Of a stretch of DNA of 64,000 nucleotides, positions 50,262 through 59,355 are shown one piece after another. The DNA is from CAWDLX01 sp963753485 (GTDB taxonomy: Bacteria > Actinomycetota > Actinomycetes > Mycobacteriales > Micromonosporaceae), in contig CAVWCL010000020.1 in the NCBI GenBank assembly GCA_963753485.1, forward strand, positions 310,001 through 374,000, written 5' to 3'. The notes beneath the pieces are model-generated. The model was given only the letters and a program-made list of their open reading frames with translations, was not told the DNA's origin and searched no databases. Every line of letters begins with the position of its first letter. Positions within the stretch are counted from its first letter, which is position 1. A program made the position numbers and the translations under genes.

Positions 50262-51165
50262 ATGTCCAACCCGAGACCGACGCCGGCCCGCAGGCCCCGC
50301 AAGCGGCTGGCACCGTCGGAGAAGTACGAGATCTATGTGCAGGTCCTCACTGGGCAGGCTACCCAACGGGAGGCGGCCGAGAAGTTCGGCGTTGACCGGT
50401 CCACTGTGGTGCACGTGTGCCGGGTGGCCAAGCAGGGTGCCTTGGACGCTTTGGCGGCGTCGGTGCCGGGCCGGCCGGGTCAGTCGGCCGAGGCGGCCGA
50501 GCTGGCCGCGGCGCGGGCGGAGCTGGAGCGGCTGCGGGCCACGGTGACCGAGCAGGCGGTGGCGTTGCACCTGCATCAGGGAAAATCGCCTTGGGACTGA
50601 CCGCCGGCCTGGTCCCGCCCCGGGTGGACGCGCACGTCAAGGCCGGCCTGCTCGCTCTGGTCGAGCACGCCATCACGGTCGGGGGGTGGTCGCTGCGCGG
50701 CGCGGCGGCCGCCCTGGGGCTGGACCACGTGCGGGTGCTGCGCTGGTCGGCCCGGGCCGCCATGGACCGCCTCGACGACGCCAAGCCCGGCCTCGAGGTT
50801 CCGGTGCACGCGATCCTGGCGTGGGAACGCGACGCGATCGTCAAGGTGGCCGAGGAGTGGGGCGAGATCGACCGGTCGCACCGCAAGCTGGCCCACCGCG
50901 GCTCCCGCCTGGGCGTGGTCTATGTCAGCGAGTCGACGTTCCTGCGGGTGCTGGAGGCCGAGGGGATGCGGCTGCCGGCCCCGCCGCGGCGCGAACCGCG
51001 CCCGGCCCGGCCGTGGCCGGACTGGGCCGAACTGGTCCCCGGGGTGATCTGGATGTACGACTTCACCCACTTCCCGGTGGCCGGCCGGTGCGCGGTGGCG
51101 GTGCTGGACGTGGTGTCGAGCGGTACTGGCTGTCCACAGTGGTCTCAGCTGAGGACGTGCGCATC
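50262..51165 (+). pseudogene. Decayed IS3-like transposase (orfA and partial orfB)
   Basis: 50262-50600 encodes a helix-turn-helix orfA-like part (RLAPSEKYEIYVQVLTGQATQREAAEKFGVDRSTVVHVC) with a good ribosome site (AGGAGG). The reading then changes frame near 50580 (GKIALGLTAGLVPPRVDAHVKAGLLALV) through VWIYDFTHF-like sequence (VIWMYDFTHFPVAGRCAVAVLDVVS). It changes again near 51117 (ERYWLSTVVSAED) before homology ends. The first shift might be programmed; the second, and the missing DDE remainder, make it a pseudogene. Confidence 0.7.
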
Positions 51166-51409
51166 CACCTGACTACTTCAGCGGTCGACCCCCGGACATG
51201 TCAGGGGAGCCTCATTTACACCGGATGATGGACACGACCGACCGACTGAACAGATGGGCCGTGGTCGCAAGCGGGGCTGAGAGGGGATTCCGCCATGATG
51301 GCCACGGCCCCGCATCACCGCGACGGCGGTTCGATCGGTGATTCGCTCCTGCTGCTCGACGTCCTGCACGCCGTGCTGAATCGCGAGCGGGCCGGCCGAT
51401 GGGCGGTCA
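51166..51409. other. Junction sequence between IS remnant and truncated hydrolase
   Basis: About 240 bases without a supported gene. An open frame at 51295-51480 (MMATAPHHRDGGSIGDSLLLLDVLHAVLN) has no clear ribosome site and no recognised domain. This looks like scrambled DNA left by insertions and deletions. Confidence 0.4.
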
Positions 51410-51640
51410 CTATGTCATCGACGATACCGGCGCGCCGGTGGAGCGTCCGTTGCAACGATGGTCGTAGAAGACCAGCGTGAAGTCGTCCCGGCAGCGCCGG
51501 AACGGGGCCAGCGTCCAGTGGTCGGCCCCGGGCCCACCGTGCATGAGCACCAGCGGATATCCGTCCCCCAGGACCTCGACGAACAACGCGGTGTCGCGAA
51601 TCGGGAGACGGCCGCAGACGCCCCGGCGTACGTGCTTCAT
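51410..51640 (-). pseudogene. N-terminal fragment of an alpha/beta hydrolase
   Basis: 76 codons: MKHVRRGVCGRLPIRDTALFVEVLGDGYPLVLMHGGPGADHW, then FTLVFYDHRCNGRST and a stop. The HGGPG oxyanion motif and YDHRCNGRS match the proline-iminopeptidase-like start of a protein of roughly 280-300 residues. The nucleophile elbow and everything after are missing, with the break at the IS-remnant side. The ATG overlaps the stop of the upstream serine hydrolase (TGATG), so both were an operon. Confidence 0.75.
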
Positions 51641-53148
51641 CACGTCATCCTCCTTCGTTGGTGGGTGACGGCCGCGGCGGTGACCGTCGCAGCGGTGGCG
51701 GCGAGGCCGCTGATGGCCCACCGTCGGGGGTTCGTCCAGCCGGGCTGTTTCGCGAAGGACAGCGGCCCTAGGTCGAGGTGCAACGCCGCCGGCTCACGAC
51801 CGAAGACGACCCGGGTGGTGCCGACACCGAACAAAGGCAGCTCGACGCGGAATACGTACGGGTCGAGCGGGTCGTCGGGATGCAGCACAATGCCGTGGTA
51901 CAGACGGGGAATCGGGCCCAGGAACCGCAGCATGAGCCGGCCCCGTCGAACGAAGACCTCGGCCCCGACGCCCAGCGCGAGCCGGGCCGGATCGGTACGG
52001 CCGGCGGGGAAGTAGTACCAGCCGCACAGATCGGCCCAGATGTCGGGGTGCTGCGGGACGTCGGCGCGCAGGCCAACGTCGGGGACGCCGAGCAGCCGCC
52101 GCAGCACGCCGCCCATCTGCGGGGTCAACCAGTGCATTCCCCGCTTGGCACCGTTGGCGAAGGCCATTACGGCCACCTGGTCGTCGGGGGCCACGAGGAT
52201 CTGGGCGTCGAAGCCGGGCAGGATGCCGTCGTGGTCCAGCACGAGGTGACCGCCGAAGTCGGCCCGGAAGAACGCCAGGCCGATGCCGGGAACCCGTGGA
52301 TCCGGTTGGTACTGGGGCTCGAACATGGCGGCCAGGGTCTCGGGTTTGAGTACCGAGCCATGCTGGTTGGCGCCGCCGCCCAGCAGGGCGGTGAGGTAGC
52401 GGGCCATGTCACGCGGGGTGGAGTAGAGCCCGCCGGCGCCCGCGGGGACAAGGTCGTAGTCCGTGACCGGGCCGGCGCCGTGGCGTCCGATCTCGTATCC
52501 GGTGGCCAGGCCCGCGCGGACCCGGTCGGAGCAGTCCAGATCGCTGTGCCCCATGCCGAGCGGATCGAGGACATGCGCGCGTAGATACTCCGCCAACGGC
52601 TGACCGGTTACGTCGGCGACGATCTGGCCGAGGGTGGCGAAGCCATGATTCGTGTACCCGAACTGGCGGCCCGGCTCGGCGTCGATGCGCAGCCCACCGC
52701 CGTAGTACTCGGCCAACGCCGGTACCGGCCGTCCTCGGGGCACGGTCTCGCCCAGGTCCCGCATCCGCAGCAGGCCGGACGGGTGCAGTACCTCGCGGAT
52801 CCCGGCCGTGTGGGTCAGCAGGTGGCGCAGCGTGGCCGGCGCGAAGTCCGGACGGGCGCCGACCAGCCGGTAGGCCCGCAGATAGTCATTGGCCGGCGCG
52901 TCCAGGTCGACCAGACCACGCTCCCACAGCTGCATCACGGCGATCGCGGTGAATGTCTTGGTGATCGAGCCGATCCGGAACACGGTGTCCTCGGTAACGG
53001 GCGCGCCCGAGGCGATGTCCGCGTAGCCGTGGCTGGCGAACACCGACTGCTCGCCGACCATGCCGACCGCCAACCCCACGGCGGGCCAACGGTTGGCGAC
53101 CCCGGCGACAACAGCCTCGATCTCTTTCTGATCGATGTCGGCCATCAT
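51640..53148 (-). CDS. Beta-lactamase-fold serine hydrolase (class C/PBP4-like)
   Basis: 502 residues. RIGSITKTFTAIAVMQL carries the SxxK motif near residue 60, FGYTNHGFATLG the YxN motif near 165, and LVLDHDGILPGF a candidate third motif. A C-terminal domain of about 150 residues follows, ending in a possible membrane helix (WAISGLAATAATVTAAAVTH). The ATG at 53148 has GGAGGT upstream. Such proteins act as esterases, peptidases or DD-peptidase relatives; the substrate is not predictable. Confidence 0.85.
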   Translation of the reverse strand: MMADIDQKEIEAVVAGVANRWPAVGLAVGMVGEQSVFASHGYADIASGAPVTEDTVFRIGSITKTFTAIAVMQLWERGLVDLDAPANDYLRAYRLVGARPDFAPATLRHLLTHTAGIREVLHPSGLLRMRDLGETVPRGRPVPALAEYYGGGLRIDAEPGRQFGYTNHGFATLGQIVADVTGQPLAEYLRAHVLDPLGMGHSDLDCSDRVRAGLATGYEIGRHGAGPVTDYDLVPAGAGGLYSTPRDMARYLTALLGGGANQHGSVLKPETLAAMFEPQYQPDPRVPGIGLAFFRADFGGHLVLDHDGILPGFDAQILVAPDDQVAVMAFANGAKRGMHWLTPQMGGVLRRLLGVPDVGLRADVPQHPDIWADLCGWYYFPAGRTDPARLALGVGAEVFVRRGRLMLRFLGPIPRLYHGIVLHPDDPLDPYVFRVELPLFGVGTTRVVFGREPAALHLDLGPLSFAKQPGWTNPRRWAISGLAATAATVTAAAVTHQRRRMT

Positions 53149-53279
53149 GATCACCTCCGGCCTACTCCCATGCTGCCCCGCCTCAGCGGCACGGTCATGG
53201 GCCCACCGACCTGGGAGGCGGGTCAGAAGTCCCTTCCAGCCCTGTGGGTGCGGGTGGAGGCTGGCTCGGAGGTGGTCCC

Positions 53280-54740
53280 GTGGAACGGCTGAGCACCGAG
53301 GATCAGATCATGTTGTGGCCCGATGCCCGGTGGCCGCAGGAGATCGGTGCGATCGCCGTGCTCGACGGCCGCAGCCTTCTGGACGGCAACGGGGCGGTTC
53401 GGATCGGACTCGTGCGGGCCGCGATCGCCTCGCGACTGCACCTGGTTCCCCGGTTCCGGCAGGTGCTGCACACGCCCCGGCGCGGCCTGGGTGGGCCACT
53501 GTGGGTGGACGCGAGCGACTTCGACATCGCCGAGCATGTACGGGTGGTGGCGCTGCCGGCACCCGCGGACGAGGAGGCGTTGCTCACCGCGGTCGAGGGC
53601 CTGCGCCGCGTCCGGCTGGACCGGTCCCGCCCTTTGTGGCAGATCTGCCTGCTGCCCGGACTGCATGACAGGCGGATCGGCCTGTTCGTGCGGATCCACC
53701 ACGCCGTCGCCGACGGGATCGCCGGCATCGCGACCATCGGGGCGCTGCTCGATGCCGCTCCCGGATCGCCGCCGGTGGCGGTACCGGCACCACCGTGGCG
53801 GCCCTCTCCGGCACCCACGGAGTTGGCGCTGTTCTCCGACAACCTTCGTCGACGCGCCGATCGCGTGGGCCGCACCCTGTATGCCCTCGCCCGTCCGGTG
53901 GCCATGGCCCGTCGCCTGCGGGCCGGGTGGCCGATGATGCGCGAACTGCTCGGCGCCCAACCGGCGCCCCCCACGTCGCTCAACCGCCTCATCGGCGACG
54001 ATCGCATCCTCGTGCTCATCCGTACCACGCTGGACGAGGTGACGGAGATCGCGCACCGGTACGGCGCGAGCGTCAACGACGTGCTGCTCACGATCGCGGC
54101 GGGCGGGGTACGGGCGCTGCTGACCAGCCGGGGCGAGACCGTCGACGACCGCGTGGTCCGCATCGACGTCCCCATCACCCTGCGTGCGGCGGCGACACGT
54201 ACCCAAGCCCGCGGGAACCTGATCGGGCAGATGATCGTGGCGGTTCCCATCGGAGTCGCCGACCCCGTGAACCGCCTCGCTCAGATCTCCGCGTACACCG
54301 CGGTCCGCAAGGCGACCCAACACACATCGGTGGGTGTCGTCCTGCGCAGCCGGCTCGTCCGCCGGATCCTGGTCAAGCTGCTGGACCGGCAGCCGGTCAA
54401 CGTCACCAGCGCGGATCTGCCGGGGCCGACGCAGCCGCTGTACCTGGCCGGTGCGCGGCTGCTCGAGGTCTTCCCGGTGCTGCCGCTGATGGCGAATGTG
54501 TCCGTCGGCGTCGGCGCGCTGTCCTACGCCGGCCAGTTCAACATCGGCGCGATCGGTGACCGGGCCGCCCACCCGGACCTCGCCGTCTTCGCCGCCGGGG
54601 TCCGCGACGACCTGGCCGTGCTGCAGGCGGCGCGGCTGGTCGGCGCGGGCATCACGTCAGAAGCCCGAGGCGACCAGGTGCCAGAACGCGAGCTGATCCG
54701 GCTCGGTCGACCGCAAACCGCCAACCTAGGGCACCCATGA
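53280..54740 (+). CDS. WS/DGAT acyltransferase, second copy
   Basis: 486 residues from GTG 53280 (GGAGG nine bases upstream), beginning VERLSTEDQIMLWPD. The catalytic motif is IHHAVADG near residue 140. A C-terminal segment YGASVNDVLLTIAAGGVRALL parallels the first copy at 13832-15226. Shared unusual stretches between the two (for example PLWVDDPGF versus PLWVDASDF) show they are paralogues. It is likely a wax ester/TAG synthase family member of unknown acceptor. Confidence 0.85.
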   Translation: MERLSTEDQIMLWPDARWPQEIGAIAVLDGRSLLDGNGAVRIGLVRAAIASRLHLVPRFRQVLHTPRRGLGGPLWVDASDFDIAEHVRVVALPAPADEEALLTAVEGLRRVRLDRSRPLWQICLLPGLHDRRIGLFVRIHHAVADGIAGIATIGALLDAAPGSPPVAVPAPPWRPSPAPTELALFSDNLRRRADRVGRTLYALARPVAMARRLRAGWPMMRELLGAQPAPPTSLNRLIGDDRILVLIRTTLDEVTEIAHRYGASVNDVLLTIAAGGVRALLTSRGETVDDRVVRIDVPITLRAAATRTQARGNLIGQMIVAVPIGVADPVNRLAQISAYTAVRKATQHTSVGVVLRSRLVRRILVKLLDRQPVNVTSADLPGPTQPLYLAGARLLEVFPVLPLMANVSVGVGALSYAGQFNIGAIGDRAAHPDLAVFAAGVRDDLAVLQAARLVGAGITSEARGDQVPERELIRLGRPQTANLGHP

Positions 54741-54835
54741 CCCGACTCGGCGGACCGGTCGGGCAGCGAGCAGCAGCGGACCGGTCGGGCAGCGCGCACC
54801 ATGGGACGCCGCGCTCGCAGGTCAGGCTCGCGGGC

Positions 54836-55387
54836 TCAGCGTCGCAGCAAGCCGCTGGTGTCGATCCGTCCGGTGAAGGGAGCCGGGAGCGGTAGATTCT
54901 CGCCGGTCTTGGCGACTGCGTGCTCGACGTAGTGCATGTCGTCCAAGCCGAGCAGGCGCAGGGTGACGGTCGTCCGGTCCTGCTCGGCGAGCAGGTACCA
55001 GGCGATCCCGGCGGCCGCGTACAGCTGAAGCTTCATCAAGCGATCAGCCGAGGCGCTCGCCGGCGAAACGACCTCGCCGACCAGCGTCACGTCCTTGGCG
55101 TCGACGGTTGTCTCGTCCTCAAGCCTTGTCACCACGAGATCGGGGATAACAATGCGACCCACGTGCAGGCGCACGTTGACGGCCTCGAAGACCCAGAGTC
55201 CGGCGTGTTCGGCCGCTGCGTCGAGGGCGTTCGCGAGGCGGCGGGACAGGTGCTGATGCCGGGTGGTCGGGGCGGGGCTCACCAGCAGACTCCCGTCGAG
55301 CAGCTCAACGCGACTTGCGGTCTCGCCGAGGCCGAAGTAGTCCTCCTCGGTCCAGGGACCGGTGTGCTCCAGAAGGGCCACGCTCAT
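54836..55387 (-). CDS. Uma2-family (DUF820) putative restriction endonuclease-fold protein
   Basis: 183 residues. TEEDYFGLGETASRVELLDGSLLVSPAPTTRHQHLSRRLANAL is the Uma2 start. VGRIVIPDLVVTRLED and LVGEVVSPASASADR hold the PD-(D/E)xK-like acidic residues. The family is abundant in actinobacteria and cyanobacteria with unknown function. There is no obvious partner gene. Confidence 0.85.
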   Translation of the reverse strand: MSVALLEHTGPWTEEDYFGLGETASRVELLDGSLLVSPAPTTRHQHLSRRLANALDAAAEHAGLWVFEAVNVRLHVGRIVIPDLVVTRLEDETTVDAKDVTLVGEVVSPASASADRLMKLQLYAAAGIAWYLLAEQDRTTVTLRLLGLDDMHYVEHAVAKTGENLPLPAPFTGRIDTSGLLRR

Positions 55388-55936
55388 ACACTCGTCTCAC
55401 TTCCCGCGTTGGCTGACAGCCTCTCAACAGACTACCTTCCGGGCGCATCCCCACCGGCGTGTTCGACCCCACCACGTGGATCATGGGCCCGACATAGGAG
55501 GATTATACCTGATTACGGCAGTCGAAAGCACTCAGCGGTACCACGCGGGCAGACCAGGCGGTCGCAGAGCCGGCGCCACCGCGCTCTTGGCGCAGTGCCC
55601 CGCGTCCCTCGGCGGGCGGCGGTCATGACGTTGGTCGCCGGCGGGCAGCGGAAGACATCAATTACCGACCGGTCGGTTTGATCGGTCTTTCAAAACCATT
55701 AATCAATCGGTCAAGCGCGCTCGAATGATCAGGATCCACGCCCCCTGCGCATCAACCGCCATGCGGTGGTGATTTCGCGCATGAAATCGGTCTCATCGTG
55801 GTATAAACATTGAGACACGCTGATGGAAGAGAGGCCATGAGCGTCGACACCACGCCGCCAAGGTGCCGGCTGCCGGCCATCGTTCGGGTGGGTTCCTGTC
55901 GCCGGCTTCGCAGTCGCGCCGGGAACTGGGGGTGCC
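55388..55936. promoter_or_regulatory. Regulator upstream region with palindrome ACCGACCGGTCGGT
   Basis: About 550 bases without a supported gene. It contains an AT-richer stretch (55655-55730) with a perfect 14-bp palindrome at 55664-55677. Two more TCGGTC half-sites follow within 50 bases (TGATCGGTCTTTC and TCAATCGGTCAAG). This is a candidate operator/promoter region for the XRE/NB-ARC gene at 55937; the binding protein is unknown. Confidence 0.45.
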
Positions 55937-57346
55937 ATGGGGAGGCCCGAGATACCCGTTGATCCTTCCGGCGGGGTGGCGGCGGCCTTCGCGAGTGACC
56001 TGCGACGGCTGCGTCGGCAGGCGGGTAGTCCCACGTACCGTGACCTGGCGCGGTCGGCGTTGTTCTCGTCGTCGGTGCTGTCCAGCGCCGCGAGCGGCCG
56101 CCGGCTGCCGACGTTGCAGGTAACCCTCGCGTTTGTGGCCGCCTGCGGTGGCGACCGCGATTGCTGGCGGCGCCGATGGCTGCAGGCCTCCGCGAACGCG
56201 AACGCCACCCGGTCGATCCGCCTCGCCGACCAGCGGGCGGCGGCCCGCGCGGCCCCGCCCCGCCCGGCCCAGCTCCCGCCGCGTCCGCGGGGGTTCATGA
56301 CCCGCGCCGACGAGTTGCGTCGGCTCGGCGTGGCGTCGGGCACCCCCGTGGTGATCAATGGTCCGTTCGGGGTCGGCAAGAGCGAGTTCGCGCTGCATTA
56401 TGCGCACAGCCTCGCGCCGATCATGATCGACGGCCAACTGTACGGAGACTTCGCGCCGCTGATGTCGGGTGGAAAGGGCGCCCAGGCGGTGGTCAGCGGA
56501 TTCCTCAACGCCCTCGGGGTCCCCCCACACCAGCTGCCCGCCGCGGCGGATCAGCAGGCCGGGCTCTACCGTACGCTGCTCGCGGACCGCCGGCTGGTGG
56601 TGCTGCTGGACAACGTGCGCGACGAAGGACAGGTCCGGCCGCTGTTGGCGGAGACGCCAGGCAGCGTCACGATCGTGGTCAGCCGCGCGGCTCTGCTGGG
56701 TCTGCGAGATGTGTGCCGGATGCCGCTGGGTGTGGTGTCCCGGGCCGACTCGATCGCGATGATCGCGGCCGCGGTTGGCGCCGCCGCCGCCGACCCCGAC
56801 GCATGCGCACGCCTCGCGGAGTTGTGCGGCGACCTCCCCCTGGCCCTGGACATCGCGGTACGCCGGCTGACCGTTCGCCCGGACATCCCCCTGCGCTGGG
56901 TCACGCAGCGGTTGGCTCAGCCCGGATCAGCGTTGGGCTGGCTACAGATCGGCGATCTGTCCGTGCGAAAGTCATTGGCGTCGGCGTACCGCCGGCTCGG
57001 CGATGCGGCTCGGACACTGCTCGCGCACCTGGTACTCATGGCGGCGCACGAGCCGGTCGGGTGGATCGAAGGGACCCGGCAGCGGTCCACCTACCCGGTC
57101 GAGCAGGAGCTGACCGAGGACGAGCTGATCGAGGAGCTGATCGACGGCGGCATGCTGCGTCGGGGCGCGAGCCCGTCCGGCTACCGCCTCGATCCGTTGG
57201 TGCGGATCTTCGTCGACGAGGTGAGCCGTCGGCGAGGCGGTCACCCGTCGTGCAACTCCAGGGTGCACGACTTGACGGCGCCGCCGGCACCGAGCAGCTC
57301 GGAGACATCGGCACCGATGGGTTCGAATCCACGCCCGCGCAGCTGA
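55937..57346 (+). CDS. XRE-type HTH / NB-ARC transcriptional regulator
   Basis: 469 residues. An N-terminal helix-turn-helix of the type found in actinomycete regulators (FASDLRRLRRQAGSPTYRDLARSALFSSSVLSSAASGRRLPTLQVTLAFV) is followed by an NB-ARC ATPase with GPFGVGKSEFA near residue 142 and LVVLLDNV near 218. A winged-helix-like C-terminus comes last. It is an AfsR/SARP-related regulator lacking the OmpR-like domain. The gene overlaps the convergent DDAH-like gene by 106 bases; its last 35 or so residues have no conserved look. It probably controls the adjacent ATP-grasp cluster. Confidence 0.78.
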   Translation: MGRPEIPVDPSGGVAAAFASDLRRLRRQAGSPTYRDLARSALFSSSVLSSAASGRRLPTLQVTLAFVAACGGDRDCWRRRWLQASANANATRSIRLADQRAAARAAPPRPAQLPPRPRGFMTRADELRRLGVASGTPVVINGPFGVGKSEFALHYAHSLAPIMIDGQLYGDFAPLMSGGKGAQAVVSGFLNALGVPPHQLPAAADQQAGLYRTLLADRRLVVLLDNVRDEGQVRPLLAETPGSVTIVVSRAALLGLRDVCRMPLGVVSRADSIAMIAAAVGAAAADPDACARLAELCGDLPLALDIAVRRLTVRPDIPLRWVTQRLAQPGSALGWLQIGDLSVRKSLASAYRRLGDAARTLLAHLVLMAAHEPVGWIEGTRQRSTYPVEQELTEDELIEELIDGGMLRRGASPSGYRLDPLVRIFVDEVSRRRGGHPSCNSRVHDLTAPPAPSSSETSAPMGSNPRPRS

Positions 57347-58053
57347 GCGCTCAGACCGGTGGCACCCTCCGGCAACACCACGTGCCGCCCGTCCGACACG
57401 GCGTTGAGGCCGAACCGGGCGGCATCCTCGTCAGCGACCGTGATGGCGTCCGGATACAACTGCTCGAGCAGTCGGCAGCTCTCCGGGGAGAACGCGCCCG
57501 GGTAGTACATGACCGTGGTCTCGTCGAGCACGGCGAGCGCGGTGTCCAAGTGGTAGTAGGACGGGTCGACCAGGGTGAGCCCGATCACGGGTAGGCCGAA
57601 GTAAGCGTGCATCTCGGCATGCGCGTGGGTGCCGGGGCGAAGCCCTGACCCGGCCAGGAAGCGCGAGCCGGCGTACAGATGATCCCGCCCACCTTCGTTG
57701 ATCCACTTTGCCTGGCGGATCTGGCGGTACCCGCGCGAACGGAACCACGCGAGGTAGACCGCCGATTCCGTCGCCCGGTGCGCATGCCGGAACCGCGCCA
57801 CGAGCACCTGGCCGTTGACCACCATGGCGGCATTGCTCGCGAAGACCATGTCGGGCAGCCCGGATCGCGGGTCGATCAGCTCCACCTGGTGACCCAGGTC
57901 GAGGTAGAGCTTGCGCAGCCACGCCCACTGGTCCAGCACGAGCTTCGCGCTCGTGGGTCGCTGCGGGTCGGTGGGCGGGTTGGTGGAGTACTCGATATCG
58001 AAGAAGGTCGGTTCGATCATCAGGTAGTGCCGACGCGTGGCCGTGCGCCGCAT
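57241..58053 (-). CDS. DDAH/arginine-deiminase-superfamily amidinohydrolase
   Basis: 270 residues. DMVFASNAAMVVNGQVLVARF, DPSYYHLDTALAVLDE (catalytic His) and a C-terminal GGAVKSCTLELHDG (catalytic Cys) fit the guanidine-modifying superfamily of dimethylarginine dimethylaminohydrolase. The ATG at 58053 has GGAGGT directly upstream. It is last of three minus-strand genes after two with TGATG coupling, 28 bases after the ATP-grasp gene. It likely converts an arginine-type side chain to citrulline or ornithine-like products; the substrate is inferred. Confidence 0.78.
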   Translation of the reverse strand: MRRTATRRHYLMIEPTFFDIEYSTNPPTDPQRPTSAKLVLDQWAWLRKLYLDLGHQVELIDPRSGLPDMVFASNAAMVVNGQVLVARFRHAHRATESAVYLAWFRSRGYRQIRQAKWINEGGRDHLYAGSRFLAGSGLRPGTHAHAEMHAYFGLPVIGLTLVDPSYYHLDTALAVLDETTVMYYPGAFSPESCRLLEQLYPDAITVADEDAARFGLNAVSDGRHVVLPEGATGLSAQLRGRGFEPIGADVSELLGAGGAVKSCTLELHDG

Positions 58054-58080
58054 ACGACCTCCAGTCATGGATGTGGCGAG

Positions 58081-59355
58081 TCAGCGATCGGACCGCTGCT
58101 CGTGATCGGGCCGGTCCACCAGCTTCACTTCGATCTTGCTCGCGAGCTCGTTGGCAGTGCGCATCGCGTCGTCGAACGACGTCCCGATGACGCCAAAGCC
58201 GCCGAGGATGTCGTTTCCGTACGGCGGCCGCCGGATCACGTCACCGGGCTTCGCCATGATCTTGAGGTGGAGCAGGTTCTCCGACTGCGCCACTTCGACC
58301 GGTACGTCGACCGATGCGAGCGTGCCGGCCGCACAGAGCAGCACCATGGCCGCCGTGTGCACCGCGGTGGGGGTGAAGTGCTGGACCTGCGGGCGAACGC
58401 CGCGGGCCACGTCGATGACCGCCTTGATCGGGTCGTACCCGGCCGAGAGCCTGGCCATGTGGTCAAGACCGCCGCCGCCGGGCCGGACCGCGATCTCGAG
58501 CAGGTACGGGCGACCATGGTGGAAGCGCACCTCGGCGTGCAGGGTGCTGCGGTGAAGTCCCTGCGCCCGCACCCCGGCCGCCACCACGGCGTGGACCTCG
58601 GCCACCTGGTGCGGACTCAGCGACGTCGGTGCGTGGTGCACATCGTCCTCGAACGTTTCGCCCTCGATCGTCACGCGGTCGACGATCGAGCCGAGGAACA
58701 CCTCGTCGTCCCAGACCAATGCCTCGATGAGATGCTCGTGACCGTCCAGGAAGGACTCGACCAGCAGGCCGTGCGGACCCATGTCAATCCCGTCGGCCTC
58801 CATGGTGTACCAGGACATCCGGTCGATGCCTTCGCGTGCCTGGCCGTACCGTTCGCGCATCTGTTCGGCGTCGTCGACTCGGAAGACGAAGTTGCTCGCG
58901 GCGCCGAGCGTTGGCTTGAGGACCACCGGGTAGCCGAACTCGGCACCCGTAGCGAGGGCCTCGTCGACGTCGGCCACGAACCGGAAGGCCGGATGCGCGG
59001 CGCCCCCGCGCTCATGCGCCTGCCGCATGTGCAGCTTGTTCCGGCTGGTCCGGGCCGCGTCGACGCCGATGCTCGGCAGCCCCAATGCCGTGGCCACGGC
59101 GGCCACGGCCACCACGGCCGATTCCGAGAAGGTCAGCACACCGTCGAAGTTCTCCTCCGCGTGCCAGTTCTTGGCCTGACGGATCAGCTCGTCGATGTGT
59201 TTCGACCCTGCGACGCGGTAGCGATCGGCCCGCCACAGGTCGTCGCTGCCGATGCCGTTGAGTACGTAGAGATCGGCGCCGAAGTCCACGATCTGCTGGT
59301 AGCGCGACAGGTAGTAAAAGGAGTTCTGGCGGGCCTCCAGCCCCAACAGCTTCAT
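58081..59355 (-). CDS. ATP-grasp carboxylate-amine ligase (first of pair)
   Basis: 424 residues. EFGYPVVLKPTLGAASNFVFRVDD (ATP-binding Lys and loop), LLVESFLDGHEHLIEALVWDD and PYLLEIAVRPGGGGLDHMARLSAGYDPIKAVIDVARG (metal-binding Glu/Arg) define an ATP-grasp ligase like the L-amino-acid ligases that make dipeptides. The ATG overlaps the stop of the FAD oxidase by one base (TGATG). Coupling to an amino-acid oxidase and an amidinohydrolase suggests assembly of a modified dipeptide or amide. Confidence 0.85.
   Translation of the reverse strand: MKLLGLEARQNSFYYLSRYQQIVDFGADLYVLNGIGSDDLWRADRYRVAGSKHIDELIRQAKNWHAEENFDGVLTFSESAVVAVAAVATALGLPSIGVDAARTSRNKLHMRQAHERGGAAHPAFRFVADVDEALATGAEFGYPVVLKPTLGAASNFVFRVDDAEQMRERYGQAREGIDRMSWYTMEADGIDMGPHGLLVESFLDGHEHLIEALVWDDEVFLGSIVDRVTIEGETFEDDVHHAPTSLSPHQVAEVHAVVAAGVRAQGLHRSTLHAEVRFHHGRPYLLEIAVRPGGGGLDHMARLSAGYDPIKAVIDVARGVRPQVQHFTPTAVHTAAMVLLCAAGTLASVDVPVEVAQSENLLHLKIMAKPGDVIRRPPYGNDILGGFGVIGTSFDDAMRTANELASKIEVKLVDRPDHEQRSDR

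Noticed and set aside
51295..51480. 61-codon frame in the IS junction
   Set aside because: No family resemblance, and it straddles the break point of the truncated hydrolase.
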